DNA of 64,000 bases from Chrysemys picta bellii. Lineage: Eukaryota > Chordata > Testudines > Emydidae. Shown in pieces: positions 46,113 through 58,199 of this stretch. The stretch lies in the NCBI RefSeq assembly GCF_011386835.1, contig NC_088798.1, positions 1,054,001 to 1,118,000 on the forward strand. The letters are read 5' to 3'. A program made the position numbers and the translations under genes. The first letter of the stretch is position 1. Every line of letters begins with the position of its first letter. The notes under the pieces are model-generated. The model was given only the letters and a program-made list of their open reading frames with translations. It was not told where the DNA came from and did no database searches.

Positions 46113-47887
46113 AGCTCTCTTTGAGAGCTAGGAGTCTCTATACATTTAATTTCAATACTTGGTACATTCCTAGTACACCTAAACAAGCAACACCTAGAAG
46201 AACCCCTGGTGCCTTCTACAGTAAATCATGTCTGGGCTCTGTGTTTACCCCTTATAGAACCCTCAAAACCTGCATGTTTAGTAGGCGGTTGCTCGTGTCA
46301 GCCATGCTCAGAGAAGAGTGCACTGGATCCAGGATTTGATCTCCTAAATCCACTAACAGGCTCTTGATGGACGTTAGGTAAAGCCTTTAACTTGTTCAGA
46401 CGTGGTATTTCATCAGAGTTGGAAATGTATGCTTTTTTTATACCTTGTTTTTTATAATGCTCACCTTATTTGGAAGTTGTTGTATGTTCCTTGTTGGTCC
46501 TGGCCTCATTGCCTCCAGATGGTAAAGAAGAATGTCATTCAATACCAAAAGGAGAGTTTTTGTTTACAAGGGTGTGTCTGCCATCATTTCTCCCATAGAT
46601 TTGAATCCTATACTCTATGGAGGAGTGAGCAGAGACCTATGAGGATGTTAAGTCAGCAGAACAGTAATTAACATAATTATATGCAAAATTCTGAATGATG
46701 CATGACCCAGAATATGCTCTAGCTCTCTCTCCCAGAACTACATTGATTTGCAAAGTAACAGAAGAAAGACTTGTTTAGCTGTATTTTCGTTAATAAAGTG
46801 GGCAGATGTGGCTGACTACACACAGGGAGCAGATCTGCTAAGTAAAAATACACCATTTTTTTACAGTCCTTTTTCTGTCCATAGTCACTTTTTAAAAACA
46901 CAAAGGATTATTTGTAGATCACTGAGAAATGTTAAATGACTTCATTGAATATTCTGTTACTATGCAGAGATGTGAGAACAAAAAGATGCAGACAAAAGAA
47001 TTCCTTTGCATCTGCTCGTTCTCCTCTGGGTATCAAAGACAAATAACAAATGGGGGGAGCACTTGCTGGGACCTTTGGATAAAAGGAGAGCTAGGCCTTT
47101 CAGTAGGGAGAAAAGATGAGTTGGGGGAGGCAGGTGAACCGCCTGCTATTTCAGAAATGGGGACAGGGAACAACTATTCTCTGCAGGCTGTGAGACAGAA
47201 GGGCAAGAATGGGCATAAACAGCAATGGGGAAAATGCAGGTTAAGTATTACATTAGCAGAAGCCCTGTGCGAACAGGTTGGGTGATGAGACCTGTTGCAA
47301 AGGGACGTTGCAGATCCATACACACTAGAGGTGTTAAAGCCAAAGACCATGAAGTCTCTCGTATTGTACTGCTGGGGGATGAGGAAAACACCCCTTCTAC
47401 AGTCCGACCCCTCCTAGACAGAACAGCCCTGTGATTCCGGCTTGCCATTTACAACCCAACAGTGATGGAAAAGTGAATCATACAAGTGGCTTCACCAAGA
47501 CATTTTCTAGTTATTAACATCTGAGCAGCTCTTCTGAGGTGTCTGAGATTTGTTATAGAATCTTTCCTATTCAACTCCTGACATACACATCTGAATTTAT
47601 TTTCTTACTGATCAACTTTAAAGGTATGTAATCATGCGAAACATACACTGTTGACAGCACAATTTTAATTCTTGCCAGCCACTCGACAGGCAGTCGGTAT
47701 AACAGGAGCAGAGTGCAGATTCTCACTGTCCCCTTGGTTTAATAGATTCACTGCTATCACAGTTTCATTAATTGCCTCACCTCTAAACACAGTATTAAAA
47801 TGTTATCAGCCTCTTACGGGCTGTTTCCTATTCTTACCATGCTCAGGTGCCGCTGCAGAGGAGGGCTGGTTCAGGTTCTATTATAGG
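46113..47887. other. Unassigned non-coding sequence
   Basis: Nothing recognised. Confidence 0.5.
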
Positions 47888-47998
47888 ACAACTAACTGTG
47901 AGCTCTTTAGACCAGGGACTTTCTCTTATTCTGTTGTGTACGATGGGCCCTGATTTTGATTGAAATCTGAGTGCTACTGCAATATAAATAATAAATTT
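47888..47998 (+). mobile_element. LINE 3' tail (CR1/L2-like)
   Basis: ctgtgagctctttagaccag, gatgggccctgattttgat and a terminal aataaataataaa run give the same pattern as at 29055. Confidence 0.6.
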
Positions 47999-48169
47999 AA
48001 AATGTTTATTAAAGCTAATGTTAAAAAAATTATATAATACACAGGTTAAGAAAATAGTGTCTGTACATCTGGGTATAGTGCTTAGATTATCCACAAATAC
48101 AAAGTTTATTTTAAAAGTCATAAGATACATATAGTGCATAATCAGCAGTAACCCAAATTAAGGTGAATA

Positions 48170-48511
48170 ACAAACCAGAGCTTGTAGGCACAAACAGGAC
48201 CCCACAACCAGGTCCTTCTGGGGGGCAGGGAGATTAAACCCCAAACTTGGGGCTCCCTCCTCTTCCCCAGCCCACTCCAAACTGAAACCCCCTCCAGCAG
48301 TCTCACTCAGCCTCCCCCCAGCTCCTCCCCCAGCCTTTGTCCAGTTTCCCAGGCAAAGGTGTCACCTGGCCCCATCCCAGCTCAGGTTACAGGCTCAGGT
48401 ATCATCGCTCAAATAAAGTCATCCCCTGCTCTCCCTTCCCCCCTGCAGCCAGTCCCAGTAAAACTAGACGACATTCCCAGGTCAGTCCGCCCCGCTCCCT
48501 ACTGCGTCACA
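48170..48511 (-). mobile_element. Possible LTR-like fragment
   Basis: On the minus strand the segment starts TGTGACGCAGTAGGGAG and is followed by GC-rich sequence with TTTATTTGAGCGATG. It resembles a turtle LTR from memory. No second end or TSD was found. Confidence 0.3.
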
Positions 48512-49537
48512 TCGGGAATCACGGACAGATCTAGAAAAGGGGATTTTCAGGCACTTACTATGCCACATGACTGGATTTTTGGGACTTCCCAACCCTAGTG
48601 AACAGCACGGTGCTGTGTGTGTAAACCTTGAGGCAGGTCCCCTTGTTTCAATGCATCATGTTTAAAATATGTTGGTCATCAATATTTAAATGGGTTCAAT
48701 TAGACATTCAAACATATTACAGAATGCCGCTACTAAGAGCCGCAGTATGAAATACAATAGCACTCCGGTGATACAGTTATGGCATCATGGTTAATGACCA
48801 AAATATTAAAGAACTTATTGAAGTTCAATCATCAATCAAGGTAAATTGAGTCTTGTGGCAAAGAATACAAATGCGTTCTTTTTATACTGCATGAATACAA
48901 ACCACCCAAGCTCTGCTCACACTTGTTTCTATGGTTATCTGCATGTGAACAGCTGGGTGAGACATTGGGGGGGGAGGGGAGAGGAAGGAGTGATAATTAA
49001 CTTTTCATTTACTAATTACTAGCTGGAATTATCATGATAATCCTGATTACTGGATTAGTTCTCACATTCTTCCTTCCTTCTTTCCCAATGTCACAAGCAC
49101 AAGCAGTGTCTCAAGCACTGTACTTGGCACGGTGATTGCTGGGGAGTTCTTTGATGTCCCTGGGTTTGTTGCAGTAGAACTTTTTTTCTTTTTTTAAATC
49201 AGTCTTTCTGCAATCAGTGTTTCCCTGAAATATTTAAACGTGAGTGAGAGGGTCTCCGTGAGTCACAGCAAGATTATCATAATAATCACGGTATCCTTGT
49301 AGTAGTATCTTCCTCGCCTGCTGTTTGGACCACCTCTGCTGGTTCCCTCTCATCTTCCACCTCCATGCCAAGGTTCTTCTCCTTGCCTTCAAGGCTCTTG
49401 CACAACTTTTCCTCACCAAGATCTTCGCTCTTGCTTTTTATGTCGTCCTTTAGCTTGGCCAGTAATGCCAGCCTCACCAGTCCCTGTATTTTCCTCTCCC
49501 TTTGCGTGCATGCTGTCCCTGTGCATGGAGCTCCCTG
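48512..49537. other. Unassigned non-coding sequence
   Basis: Nothing recognised. An AT-rich stretch near 48990-49060 contains many homeodomain-like taatta cores but is not further interpretable. Confidence 0.4.
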
Positions 49538-49714
49538 TGCTTGGAGGAGGTTGTGAAAGCTAGGACTATAACAGCGTTTAAAAGAGAACTGGATAAATTC
49601 ATGGAGGTTAAGTCCATAAATGGCTATTAGCCAGGATGGGTAAGGAATGGTGTCCCTAGCCTCTGTTTGTCAGAGGATGGAGATGGATGGCAGGAGAGAT
49701 CACTTGATCATTAC

Positions 49715-50860
49715 TGTGACATTGTGCAGTCTATATGGTTTTATAAAAACACATTATATTCACTTATTATCATAACAGGGATAGTTTTATAAAGATTTGA
49801 TAATAAGTGAATATAATGCAACTGGGATATACTTCGTGCAAAAGGTCTCTTGTAAGGTATCATTACAAAGCTCATAATCTACTGAGTGTGATCATCCTAT
49901 TTGTAGAAATGTACCACTCTTGTATCTAAAACTAGAAATATAAAACATAACTCTGAGGGCCTATTGTAATTATGTAAAGTGTGGGCCATTAATGATGGTT
50001 TGGAATCTTGATGACTCCCATTAACCAGGACCATTGTCTGCAGATGGCTGTGTTTACCTGTGAGTCTTCCTGTATATTTGTGTGCTGGCAAGTGGGCAAT
50101 GAAGTCTTGCAGTGACATGTGATCATGTCACCTGAACTGGAATCCATCTTTAACCTGGTGCTTTTCCAGTGAGGGGGGGTGGAAACCCAGAGGGACAAAG
50201 GGTTCCCGCCTTATGCAAAAGATATATAAAGGGGTGGAAGAGAACAAAGGGAGGGAGGAGCCATCATGAAGAATCCCCTAGCTATCACCTGAGCTGCAAC
50301 AAGAGCTGTACCAGGGGAAAGAATTGTGCCCAGGCCTGGAAGGTGTCCAGTCTGAGAAAAAGCTTACTGAAGCATCTCTGAGGGTGAGATTATCTGTATT
50401 CAGTTTGATTAGACATAGATTTGCGCATTTTATTTTATTTTGCTTGGTGACTTAATTTGTTCTGTCTGTTACTACTTGGAACCACTTAAATCCTATTTTC
50501 TGTATTTAATAAAATCACTTTTTTCCTTATTAATACATACTCTGAGTTAATTAATACCTGGAGGAGCAAACAACTGTGCATATCTCTCTATCAGTGTTAT
50601 AGAGGGCGAACAATTTGAGTTTAGACCCCATTGGGAGTTGGGCATCTGAGTGCTAAAGACAAGCACACTTCTGTGAGCTGTTTTCAGGTAAACTTGCAGC
50701 TTTGGGGCAAGTGATTCAGACCCTGGGAGCAGACGGGAGTGTCTGGCTCAGCAAGACAGGGTGCTGGAGTCCTGAGCTGGCAGGGAAAACAGAAGCAGGG
50801 GTAGTCTTTGCGCATCAGGTGGCAGCTCCCAAGGGGGTTTCTGTGATCCAACCCGTCACA
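49715..50860 (+). mobile_element. Solo LTR, 1,146 bp, 5-bp TSD
   Basis: The segment starts tgtgacattgtgcag and ends aacccgtcaca. attac flanks both sides (49710-49714 and 50861-50865). TATATAAA lies at 50223-50230 and aataaa at 50508-50513. There is no coding region. The first eight bases equal those of the LTR at 39386, suggesting a related family. Confidence 0.9.
49752..49818. repeat. Perfect 20-bp inverted repeat inside the LTR
   Basis: Bases 49752-49771 (cattatattc...) are the exact complement of 49799-49818 (...gaatataatg), separated by 27 bp. It lies about 40 bp inside the LTR's 5' end. Confidence 0.95.
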
Positions 50861-51119
50861 ATTACCTGTTAGGTTCACTCCCTCTGGGGCACCTGGCATT
50901 GGCCACTGTCGGTAGACAGGATACTGGGCTAGATGGACCTTTGGTCTGACCCAGTACGGCCGTTCTTATGTTCTCCCTATCTCAGTGCCCCAGGCATCCA
51001 GCCATTCTTCATTAAAAGTTCTCTCTGGGGCCCACAAGTGCCAACATGTGTCAGTTAAAGCCCCTCTAAGTTCGCACCATTCTCCGGATCTGCCAACATG
51101 CTGTGTCCTCAGCATGTTT

Positions 51120-51200
51120 TACTTGGGATGCTCCTCAGGGCTGGGAGCCGGTCTCTCTGTTTTTGTACAGCACTCAGAACAATGTTAATAATAATCTAAT
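51120..51200 (+). mobile_element. LINE 3' tail (CR1/L2-like)
   Basis: ctcagggctgggagccgg, tttttgtacagcactcag and a terminal ttaataataa run match the LINE tails listed above. Confidence 0.5.
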
Positions 51201-53323
51201 ATCCTCTCCAGACACTGCAGTTGGTTTCTGGTCATATAAACTGGTGAGAACAAAGAGACATTTCAAATAAACAGTGTGTGCATGAAACTCCCCTCTGAAC
51301 AGCAAAACCCATGTTCTCAATAGCAGTGTGACCCTCCATTCCTCCTGTTACTGTCAGGACTGCCTTTCATTTCTCTGGGTCCATCTCCTCCCCCTCTCAG
51401 TGAGGGTGACCTTTGAAGAACTTTACTGCTTATCTCTATCCTCCATTCGGGATTCTACTCTGTTGCACTTTGTTACTTTCCCGAGGCACACAGCATTACC
51501 TACATGGAGACAGGCAGGCTTTTCTCTCACCTGATTCACCGCAGCTCTGCCCCAAGACTGAGTCTGTCTGTGTGCAGGAGCATTAGCGATCTAACGGGCA
51601 CTAATGATAAACACTGATCTCCTCTCAGGCTGCCTATGCAAATTTTATTTTACGCTCTTAAAATGCAAAGCGAGAACGAGCCATTTCTTACCTCAAGGAC
51701 AAAAAGCTGGCACCTCAGGCTATGGTTACCTCCTCTGAAACTTTGCCAATACTGAGAATATACATCTGAAAATGGCTGTAGTAAGACTTACATTGTTACA
51801 TTTAATAAAAATAGCCTCATTAAACATTTTCTTGAAAAGACTAAAATAGACTCTCAGATTAATAATTAATTTTTCCTACACACACTGCTCTCCATCCTGT
51901 TCTTCAAACTAGCTTCGCATATATGTGACGTAAGTGTCTGAGCACTATATATGGACGATAGGAGAGGACACTCCAAAAAACTCCTCTGGTGCTAGAGAAC
52001 TGGGGTGGGTGTTAAAGAGAAGATGGGTCAGCCACTCTCCATGTGGATGCGGATTATTGGAGAGATAACAGCTGCTTGGACCCCCAGCCAGGTGCCACCA
52101 AAGCTACTATCACAATATGGCAATCTACTGTTCATAGCTTAATTAACCCCTTAGTCCCCCCTTATGGCTGCGTCGTTTGCAGCTTGTTTATTCTGAAATG
52201 TGGACAAGTGAAACTCCTGCACACTATTGAACGTCAGTCTGCATCCTGTAGGCGAGTAATGCCGGATCGGTGAATGCGGCGCAAACCGGAGTCATTTACA
52301 TACTTTAGTAGCAAATCATCATCTCAACCTTTGTAGACAGTTTCCAAAAATTAATTAACTGGCTCGTAAATTCCTGTTTTGCTTCTGTGAACAGGATGGC
52401 AGACTGAGCCTCTGCACAGGGAAAAACAGCACTGTTCTGATGGGTGATGTGAAGGCTCCAGATGCTTTGAGGTTCAGGGTAATTACTGATGTATCAAGGT
52501 GGCCGGCGCTCGTTAGCACCAGGACATAAAAGTGGTGGTAGTCTCTCTTTGGCCAAAGGAAACTACAGAGCTAGTGCAGTGAGGTCCTGTGAGGAAGCTG
52601 TAGGAACAGCCCAACTCAGAAGATGCTCACGCTAAGGTTTATGTTGTGTTATTGTTTCTGACTTAACAAGTCAGACAAGAATGGAAGGGGTGAGTTTGGA
52701 CATTGACTCTGGGACCATGTCATCTGTTGGTGGTAGAGCATTAACGATAACCACCAATGCTCAGCCCGTTTATACACGGTGTGGAACTGAAAATGGAAGT
52801 CTCACAAGAAACCAGAATAAGGATGGGCATTGTACGTAGTTGTTGGCTCTCATGTCATCAGACTTCCAAAATAGAAATGTTTCTAAGGTTGTCAGAGAGA
52901 AATTGGCAAACCCAAAAGCAGGAAAGATATGGCTGAACACACCAGCTGACAGAAACTGCTGTCACATTTCTACAGTTGTCAGTTAGGACGAGAAGAAAAT
53001 CTAGTACAGAACTGCCAGCACATCTGGCATAAATTAAATATGAGCAGCTGTCCTCCAAACTGGCCAGTTACCTATTAGCCAAGAACAAACTTCATAGAAG
53101 AGGCGACAGGTAACAGATGGTGTGAGCATGTAACTTACTTATATTGGTTGCCACTGCCAGTCAAATGCCCTTCATGAAAGGGCCTCCTTTTCATCTGCAC
53201 TGTCAAGCCTTTAGGAGTCTTGTTCCGGGCTAGCTATGTGTACCTCACCACAGCCATTCTCATGGCACCTGATGCTGATGTGCTAGGCTTTATAGAGGAC
53301 TCTGAGATGCCTTGGCACAGTAA
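51201..53323. other. Unassigned non-coding sequence
   Basis: About 2.1 kb with no recognised repeat or gene. Confidence 0.5.
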
Positions 53324-53533
53324 GGGGGGAGGGATAGCTCAGTGGTTTGAGCATTGGTCTGCTAACCCCAGGGTTGTGAGTTCAATCCTTGAGGGGGCCA
53401 CTTAGGGATCTAGGGCAAAATCAGTACTTGGTCCTGCTAATGAAGGCAGGGGGCTGGACTCCATGACCTTTCAAGATCCCTTCCAGCTCTAGGAGATAGG
53501 CTATCTCCAATAATTTAATTTAAAAAAAAAAAA
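53324..53533 (+). mobile_element. Turtle tRNA-derived SINE, full length
   Basis: Box A tagctcagtgg lies at 53335-53345 and box B (core gttcaatcc) ends at 53388. Then come the tRNA-unrelated part (cttggtcctgctaatgaagg) and a 3' part with gacctttcaagatcccttcc, ending in an A-rich run. RNA polymerase III promoter boxes appear intact. Confidence 0.94.
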
Positions 53534-53814
53534 GGTATCTAAGTATCTGTGCTAGTTTCAGCTGGAAAATTATTCTTGCAGAAAGAAGAGATGGCCAAAA
53601 GTTCATGTGAGCAGCACTTCACACTCACTGGCACCAAGACTCAGAACAAACTACTGTTTGGTGCAAGCTCTGTTCTAGGCAGGAGCCATATTGGCCACAA
53701 TGAAGCAGAGGATGATTAGTTCAGAATAAATGGAGCCCTCAGAGATGGGAAGCACAAATATTCATCCTCCTGTCATCACCGTCGGCGTTTCTTCTGGTGA
53801 GGCACGGGGCACAT

Positions 53815-54085
53815 CCATAGATTCCTAGATTCCAAGGCCAGAAGGGACCATTGTGATCATCTAGTCTGACCCCCTGTATAACAGAGGCCAGAGAACTGCC
53901 CCATAATAATTCCTAGAGCAGATCCGTTAGAGAAACGTCCAATCTTGAGTGGAAAAATTGCCAGTGATGGAGAATCCACCAAGGCCCCTGGTAAATTGTC
54001 CCAGTGGTTAATTACTCTCACCGTTGTAAATGTACACCTTATTCCCAGTCTGAATTTGTCTAACTTCATCTTCCAACCTATTCTT
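53815..54085 (-). mobile_element. Old CR1 LINE 3' fragment
   Basis: A 70-codon minus-strand frame (53857-54069) encodes MKLDKFRLGIRCTFTTVRVI and NHWDNLPGALVDSPSLAIF, the ORF2 C-terminus. The minus-strand tail (cttctggccttggaatcta) is of the older CR1 type. The copy is strongly 5' truncated. Confidence 0.9.
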
Positions 54086-54551
54086 CACTTCCATCTCTTG
54101 CCAGCTGTTCCCAGAGGGCCCGTTTGATGAAGCAGACCAAATTCCCTCTAGCTATTTTGCCTTGTTGTGAGCTGCCGCCTTTCCATACTGATGAAATGAC
54201 TGTGTCTGCTGATGGAGATTCCTGTTACTTAATGCTTGTGTCTCCTTGTTTCCCTTTCCTGTCTTCCCGCTTAATAGCCATGATTGTTTTTATCAAGCTT
54301 TTGTATTGAAACCTCTTCCCAAATTCCTTACCTCACTGCTTGCCAGTAACTCATGTGCATATAATCATTCAGTTCATATAGCTTGTGTATCACTTCATTT
54401 TGGTTCCTAGTCGGACTCTTCCACTCCAGAGATCTGTTTTTAAGTCGTGCCCCGCTGGTGCAGTCATCTCTTTCCCATCAGCCCCAGAACCGATGTAAAA
54501 GATACGCATACACCCTAATCAAGGCATCTCTCAATCTTCTTTTTGATAAAC

Positions 54552-54727
54552 TGGATAGACAAGGGGGGGGTGAGGTCATATCTTTTATTGGATCAACTTC
54601 TGCTGGTGAAAGAGAGAAGCTTTCAAGCTCCACAGAGATCTTCTTCGGGTCTGGGAAGGTGTCATGGCTAAATACAGGGTGGAAGAGAAAAGGAATCCAC
54701 ACATGTTGCAAGAGACCATTCAAGGGA
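54552..54727 (-). mobile_element. Retroelement tail with hammerhead-like core
   Basis: On the minus strand: a left part (tgaatggtctcttgcaac), a central cccgaagaagatctctgtgg and gcttgaaagcttctc block, and a right part gcagaagttgatccaataaa followed by agatatgacctc. This is another abundant amniote repeat, organised like the one at 29271-29517. Its left end is cut by the MITE at 54732. Confidence 0.7.
54621..54648 (-). ncRNA. Second hammerhead-like core (degenerate)
   Basis: Read on the minus strand: CCGAAGA (54642-54648), a weak stem-loop gatct-ctgtgg-agctt, then GAAA (54621-54624). The order matches the motif at 29383 with a different stem II sequence. Stem III is not convincing here. Confidence 0.25.
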
Positions 54728-54731
54728 AAGT

Positions 54732-54967
54732 GGCCTTGTCTACACTGCCACTTTACAATGCTGCAACTTTCTGGCTCAGGGGTGTGAAAAAACACCCCCC
54801 GAGCACTGCAAGTGGCAGTAACGAACCGCACTCCCGGTGCTGGGAGCTACTCCCCTTGTGGGGGTGGGTTTTTTATAGCGCTGGGAGAACTCTCTCCCAG
54901 TGCTGGTGCCGCAACTACAAAAGCACATTAAAGTGCTGCCGTGAAAGTTGCTAGTGAAGACATGCCC
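54732..54967. mobile_element. Harbinger-like MITE, about 236 bp
   Basis: The left end ggccttgtctacactgcca and the right end ctagtgaagacatgccc are imperfect inverted repeats. TAA follows on the right, but the matching left copy is eroded. Inner repeat agcgctgggag/ctcccagtgctgg. Confidence 0.7.
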
Positions 54968-55043
54968 TAAGTCTCTCACTCTGCGGCATTTTCCTCCAGC
55001 TCTCAAATAATTTTTGTGTTAGCCTTCCCAGCTTTGCAACATC

Positions 55044-55421
55044 CAGTAGAACCTCAGAGTTACAAACATCTCGGGAATGGAGGTTGTTCGTAACTCTGAA
55101 CAACACTTATGATTATTCTTTCAATAGTTTACAACTAAACGTTGGCTTACTACAGCATTGAAACTTTACTTTGCCGAAGAGAAATGCCACTTTTAACCAT
55201 CTTAATTTAAATGAAACAAGCACAGGAACTGTTTCCTTACCTTGTCAAATCATTTTTTTAAACTTTCCCTTTATTTTATAGTGGTTTACATTTAACACGG
55301 TACTGTACTGTATTTGCTTTGTGTCTGCTGCTGCCTGACTGCGTACTTCCAGTTCCAAATGAGGTGTCTCGTTGACTGGTCAGTTCCTAACTCTGGAGTT
55401 TGTAATTTTGACGTTCTACTG
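55044..55421. mobile_element. Tigger/mariner-like MITE, 378 bp
   Basis: The ends cagtagaacctcagagttac and gtaattttgacgttctactg are inverted repeats. Subterminal gttcgtaactctgaac and ttcctaactctggag repeat the motif. Flanking TA is not visible, so the TSD is lost. Confidence 0.7.
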
Positions 55422-55424
55422 GGC

Positions 55425-56280
55425 TTTTTAAAAATGAGGACACCAGAACTGGACACATTATTCCAATATAGGTCTTACCAATGGCTTACACAGAGGTAGA
55501 ATCACCTTTCTTTTCCAACTCGCATCCCACTGGGAGCTCACATGGAGTTGCTTGTCTGCTAGGGGTATGCCTACATAGCAAAAAAAATCCTCACAGCAGC
55601 GAGTCTCAGATCCTGGGTCAACAGACTTGGGCTCACGCGATGGTGCTAAAAAGAGCTGTATAGACATTTGGGCTCAGGCTAGAGCTTGGGAAGGAGGTGG
55701 GTTTCAGAGCCCTAGCCCAAATGTCCACACCCTATTTTTAGCCCCTGTGGTGCAAGTGTCACAAGCCCCAGTCTGTAGACCCAAGCGCACTGCAGCGGGG
55801 TTTTGGTTTTGCTGTGTAGATGTACCCAGGACACTAACTCCTTTCCAGAGTCACCGCTCAGGAGAGAGTCCCCCATTCTGTAGGTGTGGCCTACACTCCT
55901 TGTTTCGAGCTGTATGACATTACATTTGGCTGTATTAAAATGCATTGTTTGAATGGGCCGAGCTTATCAAGTGATCCAGATAGCTGCCTGACTTCCCAGC
56001 CCGTCCTCAGTGTTATTTCTCACTCCACCAGTCTGTGCGCCATCCACAGATCTGATCAGCAGTCAGTTTATATTTACTTCCAGATCATGGATAAAAATAC
56101 TAAACAGCATCAGCCCTACTACTGATCCCTGCGGGACCCCGCCGCATTCTTGCAGCTTCAAAAACGTGTGATGAGTATCTCCAGACATAACCAGCCAACC
56201 TTCCAGAGGTATTCCAAGGCAGGTTAATAAACCAAATGAAGGAGTGTCTGCTTCGGGCACTTTGAGATATGACATTCCAA
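55425..56280 (-). mobile_element. Old CR1 LINE fragment (RT region) split by a MITE
   Basis: On the minus strand, 56063-56275 encodes GGVPQGSVVGLMLFSIFIHD followed by LEVNIN, the CR1 reverse transcriptase PQGS motif region. Sequence continues through 55830 with the IIHDLEV-downstream part and, left of the MITE (55425-55560), reaches the thumb region (ccagaactggacacatta). The catalytic region is degraded. Confidence 0.85.
55563..55827. mobile_element. Harbinger-like MITE inside CR1
   Basis: The left end gggtatgcctacatagca and the right end tgctgtgtagatgtaccc are inverted repeats. The interior (gctcaggctagagcttggg and agccctagcccaaatgtcc) is related to the element at 63202. Confidence 0.8.
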
Positions 56281-58199
56281 AAACATTTGAAGAGTTTTCA
56301 CAAAGGGGGAGGAGGGGATTTGTTTTTCAAGACCTCCCATACTGTCTCTTAAACACCTTGTTCAATTAACTGAAGACTTCCCTCAAAATTCCTCCATTGG
56401 CAGCAGTCTGTACATGAGACTTCTGCAGTTGAAAACTGGGGATCTAATTACAATCGTAACTGTACAGTCACTGCAAGATGTCTTTGTCTCGCTATACACA
56501 TAACTGGACTTTGAAATATTTCCTGTTGTCTTTTGTACCACTGGAAGCATCAAGATAAACATTCCCCCAAAAGGATTATCTTATCATTAGTTGTAGTGAA
56601 GTTTGTCCTTTTGACATTTAGGACTGACAGCGACCTTATAGCTATGTGAGTGAAATTAAACACACATTAGCAGGAAATTGCTGTTCTAAAGTATAAAAGA
56701 TTGATGGCCCAAAGAGCTCCTTACAGTTGCACTATTTTGTTTTTCAGTACATAAATCTGCAGAAAGAATTACCATGTGTAGTGTGTACAATAGAAAATCT
56801 AGTGCAACTGTTAAAAACTTTGAGACTTTTGATAATTGCAAAGCACATCGCACTGTGTTTCTGCTAGTACATGAACTTCCTGAATAGTGCAATAAATGGA
56901 GCTATGAAGTCTTAAGATTATAGCTTTATAGAAAGAAGCATAGCATGCCTTCCTCTGCATTATGTATTCCCCTTCTTCTGTTCACCCCTCATGCAGGGTT
57001 TTAGAGACCGAAAAGATGTGCAGTTATGTTAGCAAAGATCATAGCCTGCAATCAGACAAGATTCCATAGAGCTAAGTCTTCATAATTAGAAAAGGGAGCA
57101 GAGTGCCTGTTGGGTTTCTATAGTATGAAGCTGGTATTAGAAGCCTCCAAACTTAAGCAGTGCAGCATACTTCAGAATGAGTCCATCTGGGAGGGCTGCT
57201 ACCTGTATTTCAATCAAGTGTGGCCATTATTCTTGGTTTCCCTTTTGCTTCACTTCACCATTGTCCTGTCTTTTCTGTTTTTGGGGAGTCAGTTTTTCAG
57301 GCGGGAAGATTGGTATGTTTCTGCTAGCTGCAGCCACCAGCCATGGCCTGAGATCAGCTTGTGTGGATGTGCTTCAGTTCCTTTACACCAGTGCATATCC
57401 ATAGTGTAGAAGAGACCCTAATGTCTGCCAGCTTGGGCTAAACTGGGCTCTGTCTTCTTTATCTCTGGCCAGCTGTGCGGCAGCATCATTTCCTGCTGGG
57501 TCCGTTGTAGAAGATACTAACTTTTAATCAAAGGCCATTGGCAGACGCCAGTGGAGTTGTGCAGTTGAGCTTGGTTAAACAGAATATCTGTCAAAGGGCT
57601 ATTCGAGTTAAAGACACTCCCCCTCCCTGAGAGGAGTGATTCAGAGAGTGCCTCCCAGAGTGAAATCAGCGACAACTGACAGGCTCCCTATCTTCGTAAA
57701 TCCCCAATCATTGTAACACACACTCAGTGCCGCGGGCCAGTGCTGTGCCGGCTGCCACACCAGCCTGGCGGCTACCACAGCTGCAATACCAGCACTTCGT
57801 GCACGTGTCCATTTCCAAAGGGATGATTTCCTGTGCGTTAGGCTGAGGGATGCTGCTTTCAAAAAGGTGGAGTGATGCATGCAAGTTCGGACTTTAACTC
57901 CTCCCAGCTGGAATCTGGGCTCAGATCTGGCTGAAGCAGCTGACGTGAGTTTGGTGGTCATGTCCTACTCCCTGATTTGTTCATATTATTAAACAGCTGC
58001 AGCAATGGCAACTTCTGTACAGGAGAAATCCACAGTGGAAATAACCTGACCTGCAGTAAACCCTATTTCCAGCAGCATCGGCAGAGCTCTGTGAGGGAAG
58101 GCTAGAATAGCAGGGGAGCTGCAGGTTGAAATTGAGGGCCGTTGGCAGAGATGTGTGAGGAACCACTTGTAGGAATAAGAGCGGTGAGCTCTAGGTAAT
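56281..58199. other. Unassigned non-coding sequence
   Basis: About 1.9 kb, AT-rich in the first half; nothing recognised. Confidence 0.5.

Larger units (their letters stand above)
49538..50980 (+). mobile_element. CR1 LINE 3' end split by an LTR
   Basis: The left part (49538-49714) encodes the last codons of ORF2 (aactggataaattcatgga) and the 3' UTR start (ctattagccaggatgggt). The right part (50861-50980) continues with ttaggttcactccctctgg to cggccgttcttatg. Removing the insert at 49715-50860 plus one attac copy restores a continuous CR1 tail. Confidence 0.92.

Noticed and set aside
53324..53400. tRNA gene
   Set aside because: Box A and box B are present, but they form the head of a SINE and the segment continues into a tRNA-unrelated body and a LINE-like tail.
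54383..54787. 134-codon plus-strand frame
   Set aside because: It runs antisense through the retroelement tail at 54552-54727 and into a MITE.
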